Shown: positions 52,589 through 62,512 of the stretch, piece by piece | Numbering within the stretch: position 1 is the first letter of the stretch | Layout of the letters: each line of letters opens with the position of its first letter | Assembly: GCA_963922875.1 (NCBI GenBank) | Contig: CAWUJH010000001.1 | Coordinates: forward strand, 1-64,000 | Direction: 5' to 3' | DNA: 64,000 nt | From: Ketobacter sp963922875 | GTDB lineage: Bacteria; Pseudomonadota; Gammaproteobacteria; Pseudomonadales; Ketobacteraceae | Notes under the pieces: model-generated | What the model was told of the DNA's origin: nothing | The model's database searches: none | The model's input: the letters and a program-made list of their open reading frames with translations, nothing else | Made by a program: the position numbers and the translations under genes

Positions 52589-53642
52589 GAGCGAAATACA
52601 CCTTTTGGCCACGCTGTAAGGATTCGTTGCCTTGAACCACGACTTGATCACCGTGGTTCAGCCCTTCTTTGATTTCGATTAAGCCATCGTAGGTAAAACC
52701 CGTAACCACTGAATTTTCAATAACGCTGTAGCCATCAGCGTCTTTTTCAAGTGTCCACACCACCACTCGACCATCCGGCATTCGCAATGTCGCATCCCGT
52801 GGTACCACAACACCCTGCCGACCTGTAGGCACTTTCATTTGTGCGGTTACTGACAGGCCCGGTATTATTTTACGATCAGTATTGTGGATGGGAACTCTGA
52901 GCAAAAACGTGCGGGCAGCGGGATCGGACACTGGAACGATAGTGCCAACAGTGGCTTGATGAGTGTTTTCCGGGTCGGCGTTGAGTGTATAGGTGATGAT
53001 GGCGTCTGAACCAATCTTCGCCAAATAATCTTCCGCCACTTTGAAATCGATGCGCAGGTTATCCAATCCCACCAGCTCCAGCACACCTTGACCAGGAACG
53101 ACCCACTCACCCAGCTCGGTTAATTTGGCACTAACGACACCGGCAAAAGGTGCCACCAGTCGATGACGTTCAGTTAACGCCTGCTGGTAACCGAGATCGG
53201 CTTGCGCTTGCGCCAGTGCTGCTTGGTCTTCAGATACTTCGGCTTCTAAATCACGAACCGTGGATTCAGCGATATTTTTCTTGAGTGCTTTGACTTCTTG
53301 CAGCCGCCGTTGGGAATCTCGCCATGCATTAGCCAATTGATCCACTTTTGCCATCGCACTTTTTGTCTGCAGTTCGGCCAAGTCTGCGTCCAACGTGAGC
53401 AAAAGTTCGCCTTGTTCAATGCGACTGCCCGCTTCCACCTGCAGTGATTCCACCAATCCACCCACAGAAACAGACAATCTAGCCACTTGTGCCGATGTCA
53501 CGGTGCCAGTTAACGGTACACGCTGAAAGATATCTTGCTTTAGTGCTTTTTCAACTTTAACCGGTGCACCCAGCTCCTCCTCTGCGAAGGAAAAACCACA
53601 TATAAAAGACGTGAATAGCAATAAACAAAAATTCTTCATCAT
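52581..53642 (-). CDS. RND efflux periplasmic adaptor (HlyD/MFP family)
   Basis: A 353-aa membrane-fusion protein: signal/anchor (FCLLLFTSFICGFSFA), lipoyl half-motif (RLSVSVGGLVESLQVEAGSRI), alpha-helical hairpin (about 90-155), second lipoyl part (LTERHRLVAPFAGVVSAK), and beta-barrel and membrane-proximal domains. ATG 53642 or the adjacent ATG 53639 precedes the signal peptide; the longer ORF start (GTG 53696) has no ribosome-binding site. It precedes the RND permease gene with overlap, so both are one operon. Confidence 0.9.
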   Translation of the reverse strand: MMKNFCLLLFTSFICGFSFAEEELGAPVKVEKALKQDIFQRVPLTGTVTSAQVARLSVSVGGLVESLQVEAGSRIEQGELLLTLDADLAELQTKSAMAKVDQLANAWRDSQRRLQEVKALKKNIAESTVRDLEAEVSEDQAALAQAQADLGYQQALTERHRLVAPFAGVVSAKLTELGEWVVPGQGVLELVGLDNLRIDFKVAEDYLAKIGSDAIITYTLNADPENTHQATVGTIVPVSDPAARTFLLRVPIHNTDRKIIPGLSVTAQMKVPTGRQGVVVPRDATLRMPDGRVVVWTLEKDADGYSVIENSVVTGFTYDGLIEIKEGLNHGDQVVVQGNESLQRGQKVYFAHD

Positions 53643-53710
53643 AATGAACCACTGGCTAGCAGAAGGATTAAAAACCAACCGCACCAGTATACGCACATTA
53701 CAAACGACAG

Positions 53711-53742
53711 AAAAAGGGCGGCGTAATGAAGCCGCTCGCCCT
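53711..53742 (-). terminator. Intrinsic terminator of the beta-helix gene
   Basis: On the minus strand AGGGCG-a-GC...GC-CGCCCT forms a GC-rich stem with one bulge, immediately followed by TTTTT (complement of 53715-53711). It lies 20 bases after the stop of the beta-helix gene and would separate it from the downstream adaptor gene on the same strand. Confidence 0.72.
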
Positions 53743-53763
53743 GGTCACACAATATTCTACCTT

Positions 53764-56181
53764 TTAATTTTTATTCCTTGGTAAATAGTGAGGAATGCGA
53801 CAACCAAGGGTCTCAATGCTATCGGTTGCACTAAACGCCTGGCCGCCAAAGGTTTGCCCCCGTAGCGTTGCAGTATTATCTCCGCATGCAAATCCCGCGT
53901 CGGCAATATTGAAGCGTAATAATAAATCCGCAATACCATCGCCATTAATATCTCTGGTTTTGCGTTGCTCAGCCGAGGTCTGCGCAGGACCAAAAGTTAC
54001 GCTGGAAATATTTACCTGCGCAACCGGATCGAACAATGATTTCGGTTTCGCATCCGACAACACCGCCACCCAAATCCCAGCTTTGCTGGACGGTACCAGG
54101 ATGTTGGACTTGGCTCCAGGCGTGACACTAATAGCGACGTTAAATGCTGGATTCAACGACTCAATGGCACCTATATCACAAGCTCCGCCTTGGGGACGTA
54201 GTACACCTAACTGGTCGATAGTAGGCGGTGGACAAGCACCTGCTGCGTCGATAGCTTGGCTTCCTGCCAAAAGAGGATAATGTCCGTTGCCTGCTGTTCC
54301 ATCGTCGCTGAACACATCCAGTCCAGGATCGCCGGTTAAATCACTAAGTTGCAGTGGGCCGCAGCCATTGGCATCACCGAATAGATTATGGCCCTGCGAT
54401 GCCAGCGCGCCACCGAAGTTGCAATCCGGCTGCATGGCGGCATTATTACCCGCAATGATGGTATTGCTGATTTCATGAGGGCCACCGGGACCGTCGTAAG
54501 GGTCAAGTTCAATGGCGATTCCAGCCCCGTCGGCGATTAGGCCAGATTGACCGTTGTCGACTATGGTGCTGTTCACCACTCGCGTCGGTGCAGGCAGGCC
54601 AGAGCCGAAATCGATAACATGAAGTCCGCGGCCACTGTTCTGGGCGATAGTGGTGTTGACGATTTCCAGAACCCCGCCAGGACTGTCGATGGCATCACCC
54701 CCGCCCAGACCGCCGTGGATGACGCTGCCAGTCAGCAAAATAATCCCTTCGTAGTTGGCGATACCACTCCCTACGTTGTGCCCCGTATTGTTGGCAAAGG
54801 TTATTTGATCGAGCGTGATCTCGGCCAAGTTGTCGGCGAATAAACCACCGCCGATATTGGCAACGTTGTTGGTGATCAGGGTGTTGGTAATAGCTGTTTG
54901 GGTATAGGCCAGTGCCAAGCCGCCGCCCTGACCTGTGGCGGTATTATTGGTAATGGTGCTGTCTTCGATGGAGACGACGGAGACCTCATCAGCAAACTCG
55001 ATGGGCTCGACGATGAAAACGCCGCCGCCATATTGTGCCGTGTTATCTTGTAGAATGACTTCCATTAGCGTGACCTCACCTTCCTCCACATAGATGCCAC
55101 CCCCCTTCACGGCTTCATTATTGGCGATGGTTGTGTTGGTCACCTGCAATGTGGGCCGTAGGGCACCACTGTCTATATTCTCGAGAGTAATGCCACCGCC
55201 CGACCCCGGCACTGTGGCGCCATTGCCTGATATTTCACTGTCTTCGACACTGATAAGTAAATTGAATGCACCAGAAGGATTGTTGCGAAACAGCACACCG
55301 GTTTCACCATTGTTGGCAATCGTCCCATTCACAATCTGGATCCCGGCGCATTCACTGCACCGAACACCGTTGCCCGTATTGCCACTTATCTGGCTGTTAG
55401 TGACGGTGACGGTCTGCACGGAGGAACCATTGCCGGTGTTGGAGACGCCGGTTCCCTCATTACCGGTCACCTGGGAATCCATCACCACCACGGTGCCGTC
55501 ACTACCCTTGATGCCATTTCCCAGCAAGTTATTCGACACCACTGAATTCTGCAATGTCGTCATTGTGAAAAAGCCACCGTTTACACCATCGCCAGTGTTG
55601 TTTGAAATATCGCTGTTGATGATGGTTAGAATCTTCTCTGCATCGCTCGGCCCGATACCGATTACGCCGCCTACCCCGGCGCTATTATTGGTGGCCACCA
55701 CATTCGTAAGGGTCACTGTAACGGTTTCAAAGGCCACGCTGTCGCCCTCCACGAACAACGCCGCACCATTACCCGCAACATCTCCACCTGTTAAAGTGAC
55801 ATTCTCAAGGGCGATGGCACCGGGGCTGTCGATTTTATGGATGATGCGCTCACCTGCACACTGCATCTGGATAGTGGACCCAGCACCCAGCAGCGAAAGC
55901 GAGTTACCCTCTGTGTCGTCCAGATCTCCAGAGCCGTTGGCGTCTTCGCTCGGCCCACACAGATCAAGCACATAAGTGCTACCTGCTTGCAGCTGAATTT
56001 CGCTGTCTTGGCCATCGGTATTGGCGATATTAAACGCCTCTCGCAACGAGGTGTACGCATCGGCGATGACCAGATCTGAAGTTGTTGTAACAGGAATAAT
56101 ATTCTGGCCGTGAGCCAGCGATGTGAGCGCCGCCAGCAACGCTGTGACTAAAGCCCGTAAGGCTGTGAGATTAAAGTTCAT
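53764..56181 (-). CDS. Exported parallel beta-helix protein (choice-of-anchor type)
   Basis: An 805-aa secreted or surface protein: signal peptide (LRALVTALLAALTSLAHG), a CSLREA-like opening (TSLREAFNIANTDGQDSEIQL), then about 500 residues of short repeats of the N-x-x-I-x-x-N-x-G type typical of right-handed parallel beta-helix (pectate-lyase-like) proteins, with a choice-of-anchor-Q-like segment (IIAGNNAAMQPDCNFGG...GHNLFGDANGC) and a beta-sandwich C-terminus. No catalytic polysaccharide-lyase residues are evident. ATG 56181 with AAGGA is preferred over 56220. Composition is more GC-rich than the neighbours. A terminator follows. Confidence 0.8.
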   Translation of the reverse strand: MNFNLTALRALVTALLAALTSLAHGQNIIPVTTTSDLVIADAYTSLREAFNIANTDGQDSEIQLQAGSTYVLDLCGPSEDANGSGDLDDTEGNSLSLLGAGSTIQMQCAGERIIHKIDSPGAIALENVTLTGGDVAGNGAALFVEGDSVAFETVTVTLTNVVATNNSAGVGGVIGIGPSDAEKILTIINSDISNNTGDGVNGGFFTMTTLQNSVVSNNLLGNGIKGSDGTVVVMDSQVTGNEGTGVSNTGNGSSVQTVTVTNSQISGNTGNGVRCSECAGIQIVNGTIANNGETGVLFRNNPSGAFNLLISVEDSEISGNGATVPGSGGGITLENIDSGALRPTLQVTNTTIANNEAVKGGGIYVEEGEVTLMEVILQDNTAQYGGGVFIVEPIEFADEVSVVSIEDSTITNNTATGQGGGLALAYTQTAITNTLITNNVANIGGGLFADNLAEITLDQITFANNTGHNVGSGIANYEGIILLTGSVIHGGLGGGDAIDSPGGVLEIVNTTIAQNSGRGLHVIDFGSGLPAPTRVVNSTIVDNGQSGLIADGAGIAIELDPYDGPGGPHEISNTIIAGNNAAMQPDCNFGGALASQGHNLFGDANGCGPLQLSDLTGDPGLDVFSDDGTAGNGHYPLLAGSQAIDAAGACPPPTIDQLGVLRPQGGACDIGAIESLNPAFNVAISVTPGAKSNILVPSSKAGIWVAVLSDAKPKSLFDPVAQVNISSVTFGPAQTSAEQRKTRDINGDGIADLLLRFNIADAGFACGDNTATLRGQTFGGQAFSATDSIETLGCRIPHYLPRNKN

Positions 56182-56494
56182 TTCACTTTTCCTTTTGATG
56201 TGCGGATGAAAGCAACACACCTAAATTCAAGTGGAGTGTAGCAACGCGCAAGGTTATGCCGCTTATAGCGATCAACGAGAGAAAATGGTAACGACGGTTT
56301 AGCCCGTTGTATAGCTGCGAGGGGGTGGCTTTGTACCGCTATATTTTGTGAAATGCTCCCAATAATATTTCTCACCGCCACACAGAAAGTCAGGCAATTA
56401 AGAGGAACGACCAAGTGAATCTTGTATTAGTACGTCACATATAAGATCATTGAACAACCACATTAGATTTAAGTTTATTAAAGGGTTTCAGTTA
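56182..56494. other. Divergent promoter region of beta-helix and mod genes
   Basis: About 310 bases between divergent genes, so promoters of both must be here. No clear ModE-type operator, no strong -35/-10 pair and no RNA element was recognised. Confidence 0.5.
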
Positions 56495-57178
56495 TTGGCC
56501 ATAGAGTTCTCAGCCGCGGATTGGGTCGCCATCGGTTTAACCTTACGCTTAGCCAGTGTCGTAACACTGCTTTTGCTGGTTATCGGTACCCCCATTGCCT
56601 GGTGGTTAGCGCGAACGCAATCCTGGCTTAAAGGTCCAGTGGCGGCGGTAGTGGCGCTACCATTAATTCTGCCGCCCACGGTGTTGGGCTTTTATTTACT
56701 GCTGGCCATGGGCCCCAATGGCCCTATTGGCCAATTTACTCAGTGGCTTGGCCTGGGAACCCTGCCTTTTACTTTTTGGGGGTTAGTGGTGGCTTCCGTA
56801 TTTTATTCCATGCCTTTTGTGGTTCAACCTATTCAAAATGCCATCGAAGCTTTAGGTAATCGTCCACTGGAAGTGGCGGCAACACTACGGGCCGGATCTC
56901 TGGATACATTTTTTCATGTGGTGGTTCCGTTGGCGAAACCCGGATTTGTCTCTGCGGCCATTCTTGGCTTCGCCCATACCGTGGGGGAATTTGGCGTTAT
57001 TTTAATGATTGGCGGTAATATACCTGGTGAAACTCGGGTTATTTCAGTCCAAATTTATGATCATGTGGAAGCCTTGGAATACACACAAGCTCATTGGCTC
57101 TCAGGTGCCATGGTGCTGTTCTCCTTCGTGGTATTAGCGGCGTTATACATTTTTCAACAACAGAAAAATAAGCCATGA
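56495..57178 (+). CDS. modB: Molybdate ABC permease ModB
   Basis: A 227-aa ABC permease with five TM segments. Family-like segments include SAADWVAIGLTLRLASVVTLLLL, LPPTVLGFYLLLAMGP and the EAA loop (ALGNRPLEVAATLRAGSLDTFFHVVVPLAKPG). No ATG is available; TTG 56495 after AAAGGG is preferred, and another TTG at 56450 would add 15 residues before the usual start. It overlaps modC by four bases (ATGA). The modA gene is not adjacent (39445-40200). Confidence 0.88.
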   Translation: MAIEFSAADWVAIGLTLRLASVVTLLLLVIGTPIAWWLARTQSWLKGPVAAVVALPLILPPTVLGFYLLLAMGPNGPIGQFTQWLGLGTLPFTFWGLVVASVFYSMPFVVQPIQNAIEALGNRPLEVAATLRAGSLDTFFHVVVPLAKPGFVSAAILGFAHTVGEFGVILMIGGNIPGETRVISVQIYDHVEALEYTQAHWLSGAMVLFSFVVLAALYIFQQQKNKP

Positions 57179-58266
57179 ATCCAGAAACCATTAACGCTCA
57201 ATTCCAATTAGCCCTGGCAGGCCGAGGAGAAACCTTTCAACTGGATGTGGATCTAACTCTGCCAGGTCAAGGGGTTACGGCGTTATTTGGTCAGTCAGGG
57301 TCTGGCAAAACGACCTTGTTGCGCTGTATGGCCGGGCTGCAGAAAGTTCGGAATGGCCAGCTCTGGGTTAAAGGCGAATGCTGGCAACAACCCAATTTCT
57401 TTTTGCCCACCCATAAACGGCCGCTAGGCTATGTGTTTCAGGAATCCAGTTTATTCGCCCATCTATCCGCCCGTGGCAATATTGAATTCGCCCTTAAGCG
57501 CGCCCAACAAAAACCTGATCGCCATAGTTTCGACCAAACTATCGAATTGATGGGTATTGGCCACTTAATGGATCGCTACCCCAGTCAGTTGTCTGGCGGG
57601 GAACGCCAGCGAATAGCCATCGCTCGCGCCTTGTTGATCCAACCCAAATTATTGCTAATGGATGAACCACTAGCCTCTCTGGATTTCCATCGCAAGAATG
57701 AAATTCTGCCCTATTTGGAACGCCTGCGCAGGGAAACCGACATTCCCATTATTTATGTGAGCCACTCAGCCAATGAAGTGTCGCGGCTGGCGGATTTTAT
57801 CGTCGTGATTCAACAGGGCAAGGCTATTGCTCAAGGGCCCTTAGCAGAGGTACTTGCCAATGTGGATTTGCCTATCAAGCTGGGTGAGGATACCGGGGTA
57901 GTGGTGACGGGTGCGGTGGTAGAGCGCGATACTAATTGGCACTTAATTCGAGTGGCATTCGCCGGTGGCGAACTCTGGGTGAGAGACGACGGTGACGAGG
58001 TTGGCGCTAGCGTTAGAATCCGGGTGTTGGCACGGGATGTCAGTCTGGCTCAAGCGCCCCATCATGACACCAGTATTGTTAATATTCTGCAAGGTACTCT
58101 GGAGACAGTGATTCAGGATGCCCACCCTGCCATGGTTCTCAGTCAAGTGAGAGTGGGGGACACGCTGATAACCGCGCGCACCACACGGCGTTCCTTGGAC
58201 CATTTAAATTTGCGGGAAGGTGATAAGGCCTGGGTACAAATTAAGTCTGTGGCCGTGGTGCGTTGA
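57175..58266 (+). CDS. modC: Molybdate ABC ATPase ModC
   Basis: A 363-aa ABC ATPase: Walker A GQSGSGKTT (about 38-46), signature LSGGERQR (about 140-147), Walker B LLLMDEPLASLD and the H-loop YVSHSANEV. A C-terminal Mop/TOBE-like domain (about 290-360; AVVERDTNWHLIRV and SQVRVGDTLITARTTRRSL) senses molybdate. Completes an importer with ModB; the periplasmic ModA lies elsewhere in the window. Confidence 0.92.
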   Translation: MNPETINAQFQLALAGRGETFQLDVDLTLPGQGVTALFGQSGSGKTTLLRCMAGLQKVRNGQLWVKGECWQQPNFFLPTHKRPLGYVFQESSLFAHLSARGNIEFALKRAQQKPDRHSFDQTIELMGIGHLMDRYPSQLSGGERQRIAIARALLIQPKLLLMDEPLASLDFHRKNEILPYLERLRRETDIPIIYVSHSANEVSRLADFIVVIQQGKAIAQGPLAEVLANVDLPIKLGEDTGVVVTGAVVERDTNWHLIRVAFAGGELWVRDDGDEVGASVRIRVLARDVSLAQAPHHDTSIVNILQGTLETVIQDAHPAMVLSQVRVGDTLITARTTRRSLDHLNLREGDKAWVQIKSVAVVR

Positions 58267-58278
58267 GGTCATAGCTAA

Positions 58279-59025
58279 CTAGCTGCCTTCCCTCATCCCT
58301 AATTTCTTAGCCGGTACGCCGCCATTAATAGAAAACGGCTCGGTGTCCTTAATAACTACCGCACCTGCAGCAATCACTGAGCCTTCACCGACACTGACTT
58401 TATTTAACACCACAATATGGGCACCAAACCAACTGCCTTTACCAATACGTAAAGAGGTTCCATCATGAGGCAAGGGTTGGTGAGCCATGGGCAAGCCGGT
58501 GACTTTCATATCATAGCCTTCACCACCCACCAGATAGGTATAGGCACCGATAATGACATGCTCTTCAATCACTAATTCATTGCCCGAATACACTTCGCAA
58601 TTAAACCCGATGTTGACCCCATCTTCAAAGGTGATATCGCCATCTTTACAACTCAAAATTGAATTACGACCGACAAAGCAATCTTTTCCTAAACGAATAC
58701 CCTGATTGGTTTCTCCTTTGGCGTCCAACATGCAGTTGTCGTCAATAACAGAGCCGTCACCAATATGAATTTTCTTGGGATGCCGTAAAACCACGTTAGT
58801 TCCAAAAACCACGCCCCGACCACAGCTACCCAACAATTTGGGATATAGGGTTTTCCGTAGAAACAAACCTAATGCGCCAGGAACCCCTGAGGTGAACAAC
58901 ATGATCAGTTCGTATTTAATTAAAAAACCAATGGACTTATCACCAATGATCAATTGCCGGTATTTATCAAACGCCGAACCGGACACACTGGAGATTGCTT
59001 TATTGGAATGTTTCGGAGTTGCCAT
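58279..59025 (-). CDS. Left-handed beta-helix acyltransferase
   Basis: A 248-aa acyltransferase. After a hydrophobic N-terminal part (YELIMLFTSGVPGALGLFL) it has hexapeptide repeats (IHIGDGSVIDDNCMLDA, GIRLGKDCFVGRNSILSC, and VVLNKVSVGEGSVIAAGAVV) forming a left-handed parallel beta-helix, as in WbbJ-like O-acetyltransferases. ATG 59025 with AGGA is preferred to 59067, which overlaps the epimerase gene. It is the last gene of a five-gene glycan-type operon and convergent with modC. Confidence 0.88.
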   Translation of the reverse strand: MATPKHSNKAISSVSGSAFDKYRQLIIGDKSIGFLIKYELIMLFTSGVPGALGLFLRKTLYPKLLGSCGRGVVFGTNVVLRHPKKIHIGDGSVIDDNCMLDAKGETNQGIRLGKDCFVGRNSILSCKDGDITFEDGVNIGFNCEVYSGNELVIEEHVIIGAYTYLVGGEGYDMKVTGLPMAHQPLPHDGTSLRIGKGSWFGAHIVVLNKVSVGEGSVIAAGAVVIKDTEPFSINGGVPAKKLGMREGS

Positions 59026-59039
59026 AACCGTTTCCTGAA

Positions 59040-60041
59040 TTACAAGTAGCCGTTCTCTTCGGACCACTTAATGGTTCGTCGCATACCTTCTTCTACTGAA
59101 ACCTGAGGTTGATACCCAAGCAAGCGTTTGGCTTTTTCAATCGAGAAATCACGATTTTTGGTAAAAAAGCCTACCCGACGCGGATGCAATGGCGGCTCAA
59201 CACCGATCAGATTACAGAGTTTTTCGCACACCCAACTGGCCCAATAAATTGGGCCCACAGGTACTCGAATTTTGGGTGGAGCAACATTTTGTAAGCGCGC
59301 CAACAGGGCGGCAAGCTCATTCAATGTAGGCTTGTCGTCGCCGCCAATTAAAAAGATTTCACCAACCCCTTCCGGTTTTTCTGCGGCCAGAATAAAACCA
59401 CGCACCAGATCATCGACATACACAAAATGGTAGTGAACTTCGCCAGATCCAATCATGATAAATTTGCCGTTGCGAACGGGTTTTATCATCTTTAAAAAGC
59501 GGGTGTCTTCGGGACCGTAGATACCACAAGGTCGGATCACCGTTAATGGCAAGTCCAACTCTGGGCCAAGTTTACGAGCGAGTAATTCGCCTTCTAATTT
59601 GGTTTCCTGATAGTCATCGCCGGGGCCGTATTCAGTATTTTCATCGCCAGGACCTTTCTTAACATGACCATGAACACCCATGGTACTGGTATGAACAAAA
59701 CGGCGCACGCCTTCTTTTTTCGCGGCCCGCATCAAATGTTCAGTTGCCTGCACATGCACCGCATGGAGCACAGGACGACCACCACCCACTTGTCGAAACA
59801 CTGCAGCCACATTGAATACAGTGTCCACCCCGGCAATCGCCTTAGCACAATCTTCCGGCTTGGTGAGATCGCCAATAAACATCTCAACACGATCATCCAG
59901 TTTTCGCTGTGAGCCGCCGGAACGAACAAAAGCACGCACTTCAGCACCCAGCTCCGCCAACTTATTTGCCAAATGGCTACCGGTAAAACCACCGGCACCG
60001 GTTACCAAAACTTTTCGGCCCTGCCAAAACTCTTGATCCAT
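59040..60041 (-). CDS. NAD-dependent epimerase/dehydratase
   Basis: A 333-aa extended SDR: GAGGFTGSHL nucleotide motif (about 15-24), a STMGVHG catalytic Ser region and YQETKLEGE (YxxxK). It resembles sugar-nucleotide epimerases and dihydroflavonol-reductase-like proteins. ATG 60041 follows AGGGGAG. Placed between a GlpD-like oxidase and an acyltransferase, it probably modifies a sugar or lipid-linked sugar. Confidence 0.88.
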   Translation of the reverse strand: MDQEFWQGRKVLVTGAGGFTGSHLANKLAELGAEVRAFVRSGGSQRKLDDRVEMFIGDLTKPEDCAKAIAGVDTVFNVAAVFRQVGGGRPVLHAVHVQATEHLMRAAKKEGVRRFVHTSTMGVHGHVKKGPGDENTEYGPGDDYQETKLEGELLARKLGPELDLPLTVIRPCGIYGPEDTRFLKMIKPVRNGKFIMIGSGEVHYHFVYVDDLVRGFILAAEKPEGVGEIFLIGGDDKPTLNELAALLARLQNVAPPKIRVPVGPIYWASWVCEKLCNLIGVEPPLHPRRVGFFTKNRDFSIEKAKRLLGYQPQVSVEEGMRRTIKWSEENGYL

Positions 60042-60101
60042 TTTACTCCCCTAGCCTCTCTGGAAATATCGTTAAAACAACGGTGTCTTTTAATTGTGCT
60101 G

Positions 60102-61733
60102 TTACGCCGGAAATTCAGTCTTAAAACCAGCAATTTCGGAGCGCTTTTTATCTTCGCTCCAACCCAGTTCGCGGGCCACTAAATACGCCACAGCCTCAAT
60201 AATTTTTTCATCAACGCGACCACCTTGAACACCGCTATAACGACGCACAAGACAATCCTCTAACTTCTGCACCATTTCATGACGAGCACTGTAAATCACG
60301 TGGCGAGCAACGCCTTCTCCCAACACTTCACACTCAGGCCCATCCAATTCCATAGGTTCCTTTAGCACGCGCTCAGCCTGAGTTCCAAAGTAATCCACCA
60401 GATGATTAATGGCTCTTTCTTTACCGGGAAAAGCTTTCATAAGTTGCTGTTTCAGTGTGGCGCTACCGGTATAGCCTTTGCCCCCAGGGGTTGGTATGTC
60501 CTGGTAACCTTGCAATGGCTTTTCTATTAAAGCACCTACCTTTTTCAGTACTTTTTCAGCCATATTTCGTGCGGTGGTAAATTTAACACCCGCCACACTG
60601 AATAAACCTTGCTGCCCGTCCGCACTGTGGTCAATTATCTCGCTTTTTAATGCGCGTCCTGAGCCTTTGCTGTTTTCATCCCCAGGGGTAAACCCCCAAT
60701 AGGTGTAAACCACATCATCCATGGTAAATTGCCGAGACTTTACTGCGGAATTCACTTCAGCCAAGAAGTTGTCGCGAATTTTTTCAATCTCAGCAACCGG
60801 ATCGTTAATGTCACCGAAATAAGGAGTATGACTGGTACCAGCAACAGTCACGTTTTCCCAGGGAGTAAAGAATAACAACCGTTTGGCTTCGCCAACTTTC
60901 GAATCCGCCAGCTGGGAACTTTGTAAGGCGAAAGCATAGGGTTTGGGGGCCCACTTCAAAACAACATTGAGGTTAAAGCTTTGCGGAAAATCATTGTGAT
61001 CATTGAGCGTTTGCTTGGGAAGCTCCATTAACCACGGCCCAGAGGCATTGACAATAATGGGAGTTTTAATCAACAAGCGTTCATTGGTCAGTTGGCAGAT
61101 CGCTTCCAACCCTGTGACCCGACCTTGCTTGACCTGAACCTTCGCCGCCTTGAGATAATTGGCACAACTGCCTCCGTTGTCGGCGGTTTGTTGAACACAC
61201 TCCAGCACCACTCTATCGGCGTGCTTCATTTGCCCGTCGTACCAAACAGCCCCACCCGAAACACTCGCTTCTGCTGCATCGGGCAGTAACTTAATAAGTT
61301 CGTCTCGCGAAATGGTATGGGCCAGACCTATACGCCGGTCTTTCGGCACACCATCGTTGGCTCGCAAGCCCAGCGTATTATAAATTAATGTAGCAATCCG
61401 AAACGCATTACGCCCACGCATGCCTTGACCGTAGGTGGGAACAATGGCCTGTAGAGGCCGAACCAAATGGGGTGCTGCTCGTAACCAGAAGCGACGTTCC
61501 TGAATGGATTCCAATATGCGTGGGAAATCAAATTGCTGTAGATAGCGAATACCGCCATGGATCAGTTTTAAGGAGTGGTGGGAAGTTGCGCCACAAAAAT
61601 CGCCTTTTTCAATAAGCGCCACTTTTAAGCCGTTGAGCGACGCTTCACGTGCGACGCAAGCCCCCTGGATGCCCCCGCCAACGACGACCAGATCAAAAGT
61701 TTGTTCAGACAATGCCTTTAAATCACGCAACAT
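60102..61733 (-). CDS. GlpD-like FAD-dependent glycerol-3-phosphate dehydrogenase/oxidase
   Basis: A 543-aa flavoprotein: FAD-binding GGGIQGACVAREA (about 18-30), the GDFCGATSHHSLKLIHGG segment typical of GlpD, and the C-terminal DAO_C-like domain (about 405-530). It resembles glycerol-3-phosphate dehydrogenase. In this glycan cluster it may oxidise a polyol phosphate or glycerol phosphate for a lipid-linked product instead of feeding catabolism; that is inference. ATG 61733 has AGGG upstream. No glpF/glpK genes are near. Confidence 0.87.
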   Translation of the reverse strand: MLRDLKALSEQTFDLVVVGGGIQGACVAREASLNGLKVALIEKGDFCGATSHHSLKLIHGGIRYLQQFDFPRILESIQERRFWLRAAPHLVRPLQAIVPTYGQGMRGRNAFRIATLIYNTLGLRANDGVPKDRRIGLAHTISRDELIKLLPDAAEASVSGGAVWYDGQMKHADRVVLECVQQTADNGGSCANYLKAAKVQVKQGRVTGLEAICQLTNERLLIKTPIIVNASGPWLMELPKQTLNDHNDFPQSFNLNVVLKWAPKPYAFALQSSQLADSKVGEAKRLLFFTPWENVTVAGTSHTPYFGDINDPVAEIEKIRDNFLAEVNSAVKSRQFTMDDVVYTYWGFTPGDENSKGSGRALKSEIIDHSADGQQGLFSVAGVKFTTARNMAEKVLKKVGALIEKPLQGYQDIPTPGGKGYTGSATLKQQLMKAFPGKERAINHLVDYFGTQAERVLKEPMELDGPECEVLGEGVARHVIYSARHEMVQKLEDCLVRRYSGVQGGRVDEKIIEAVAYLVARELGWSEDKKRSEIAGFKTEFPA

Positions 61734-61753
61734 GATGTTAGATACCCTACCGC

Positions 61754-62512
61754 TTATTTGCTGACAAACGCCATTAAATGATACCCGGTGCGACGAGTTA
61801 TACTTCGCGGCAACAGATTAAACAAATCAACAAATAATACATTATACAAAAGGCCTTTAACGCCTTTATGAACCACCGTTCGCACCGGAAATCGTTCCGG
61901 AATAATGTTCACTTGGGAAAAAGGGCGCAATAAATTCCGAAACTCACTGATGGTATAAGGATGAAATACTGGAGAATCCAGATAGTCTATTTCAACCCCC
62001 ATTAACTTATGCATGACCATCAACCAGGAATGGCGGTTCACAGTCATAATGATGGCCTGCCCACCGGGCTTAAGTACCCGATGAATTTCTTTGATGATAG
62101 CCTCAGGGTTATAGGCAAAATGTAATACGGTATGACAATAAACCACATCAAATGAGTTATCGGCAAACTCCAAATTACCGCCATCCATTTGCTTAAAGGT
62201 TCCCTCCAAACCCCGCAATTCAAAATTGCGTTGCGACAAGGTCGCTGCGCGGCTGGATAAATCGATTCCTGTTACCAATGCCCCACCGCGAGCGAACCGC
62301 GATGTGTCATTTGCCAGACCGCACCCGACATCCAGCAGCTGCTTGCCTTCATAGCCAGCAAAATTTACCAGCTTTGGTAAGTAATGCAGCTTTTCAAATC
62401 GATACTCTTCCAGCTCTTCAAAGAAACCCAGTGTGTCATGATCTTGAGTGGCGACTTTCCAGTTGGTGACATTTTCATCCCAATAGGCTTGAGTAGCTTC
62501 CTTTGAACTCAT
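61754..62512 (-). CDS. Class I SAM-dependent methyltransferase (UbiG-like)
   Basis: A 252-aa methyltransferase: motif I LLDVGCGLANDTSRFA (about 59-74), VTGIDLSSRAA, and VVYCHTVLHFAYNPEAII. Substrate is probably a lipid or sugar intermediate of the surrounding cluster. It overlaps the glycosyltransferase gene by four bases (ATGA), confirming co-translation. Confidence 0.88.
   Translation of the reverse strand: MSSKEATQAYWDENVTNWKVATQDHDTLGFFEELEEYRFEKLHYLPKLVNFAGYEGKQLLDVGCGLANDTSRFARGGALVTGIDLSSRAATLSQRNFELRGLEGTFKQMDGGNLEFADNSFDVVYCHTVLHFAYNPEAIIKEIHRVLKPGGQAIIMTVNRHSWLMVMHKLMGVEIDYLDSPVFHPYTISEFRNLLRPFSQVNIIPERFPVRTVVHKGVKGLLYNVLFVDLFNLLPRSITRRTGYHLMAFVSK

Noticed and set aside
53795..54280. 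A 161-codon plus-strand ORF
   Set aside because: Antisense shadow of the beta-helix gene with no recognisable motif.
55094..55975. A 293-codon plus-strand ORF
   Set aside because: It lies wholly antisense to the beta-helix gene. Its Pro/Thr/Ser/Leu/Val-rich composition is what the complement of a Gly/Asn/Thr/Val repeat protein gives, and it has no ribosome-binding site.
56182..56494. ModE-type operator upstream of modB
   Set aside because: Only a loose CGCTATAT match was found with no matching second half; too weak to call.
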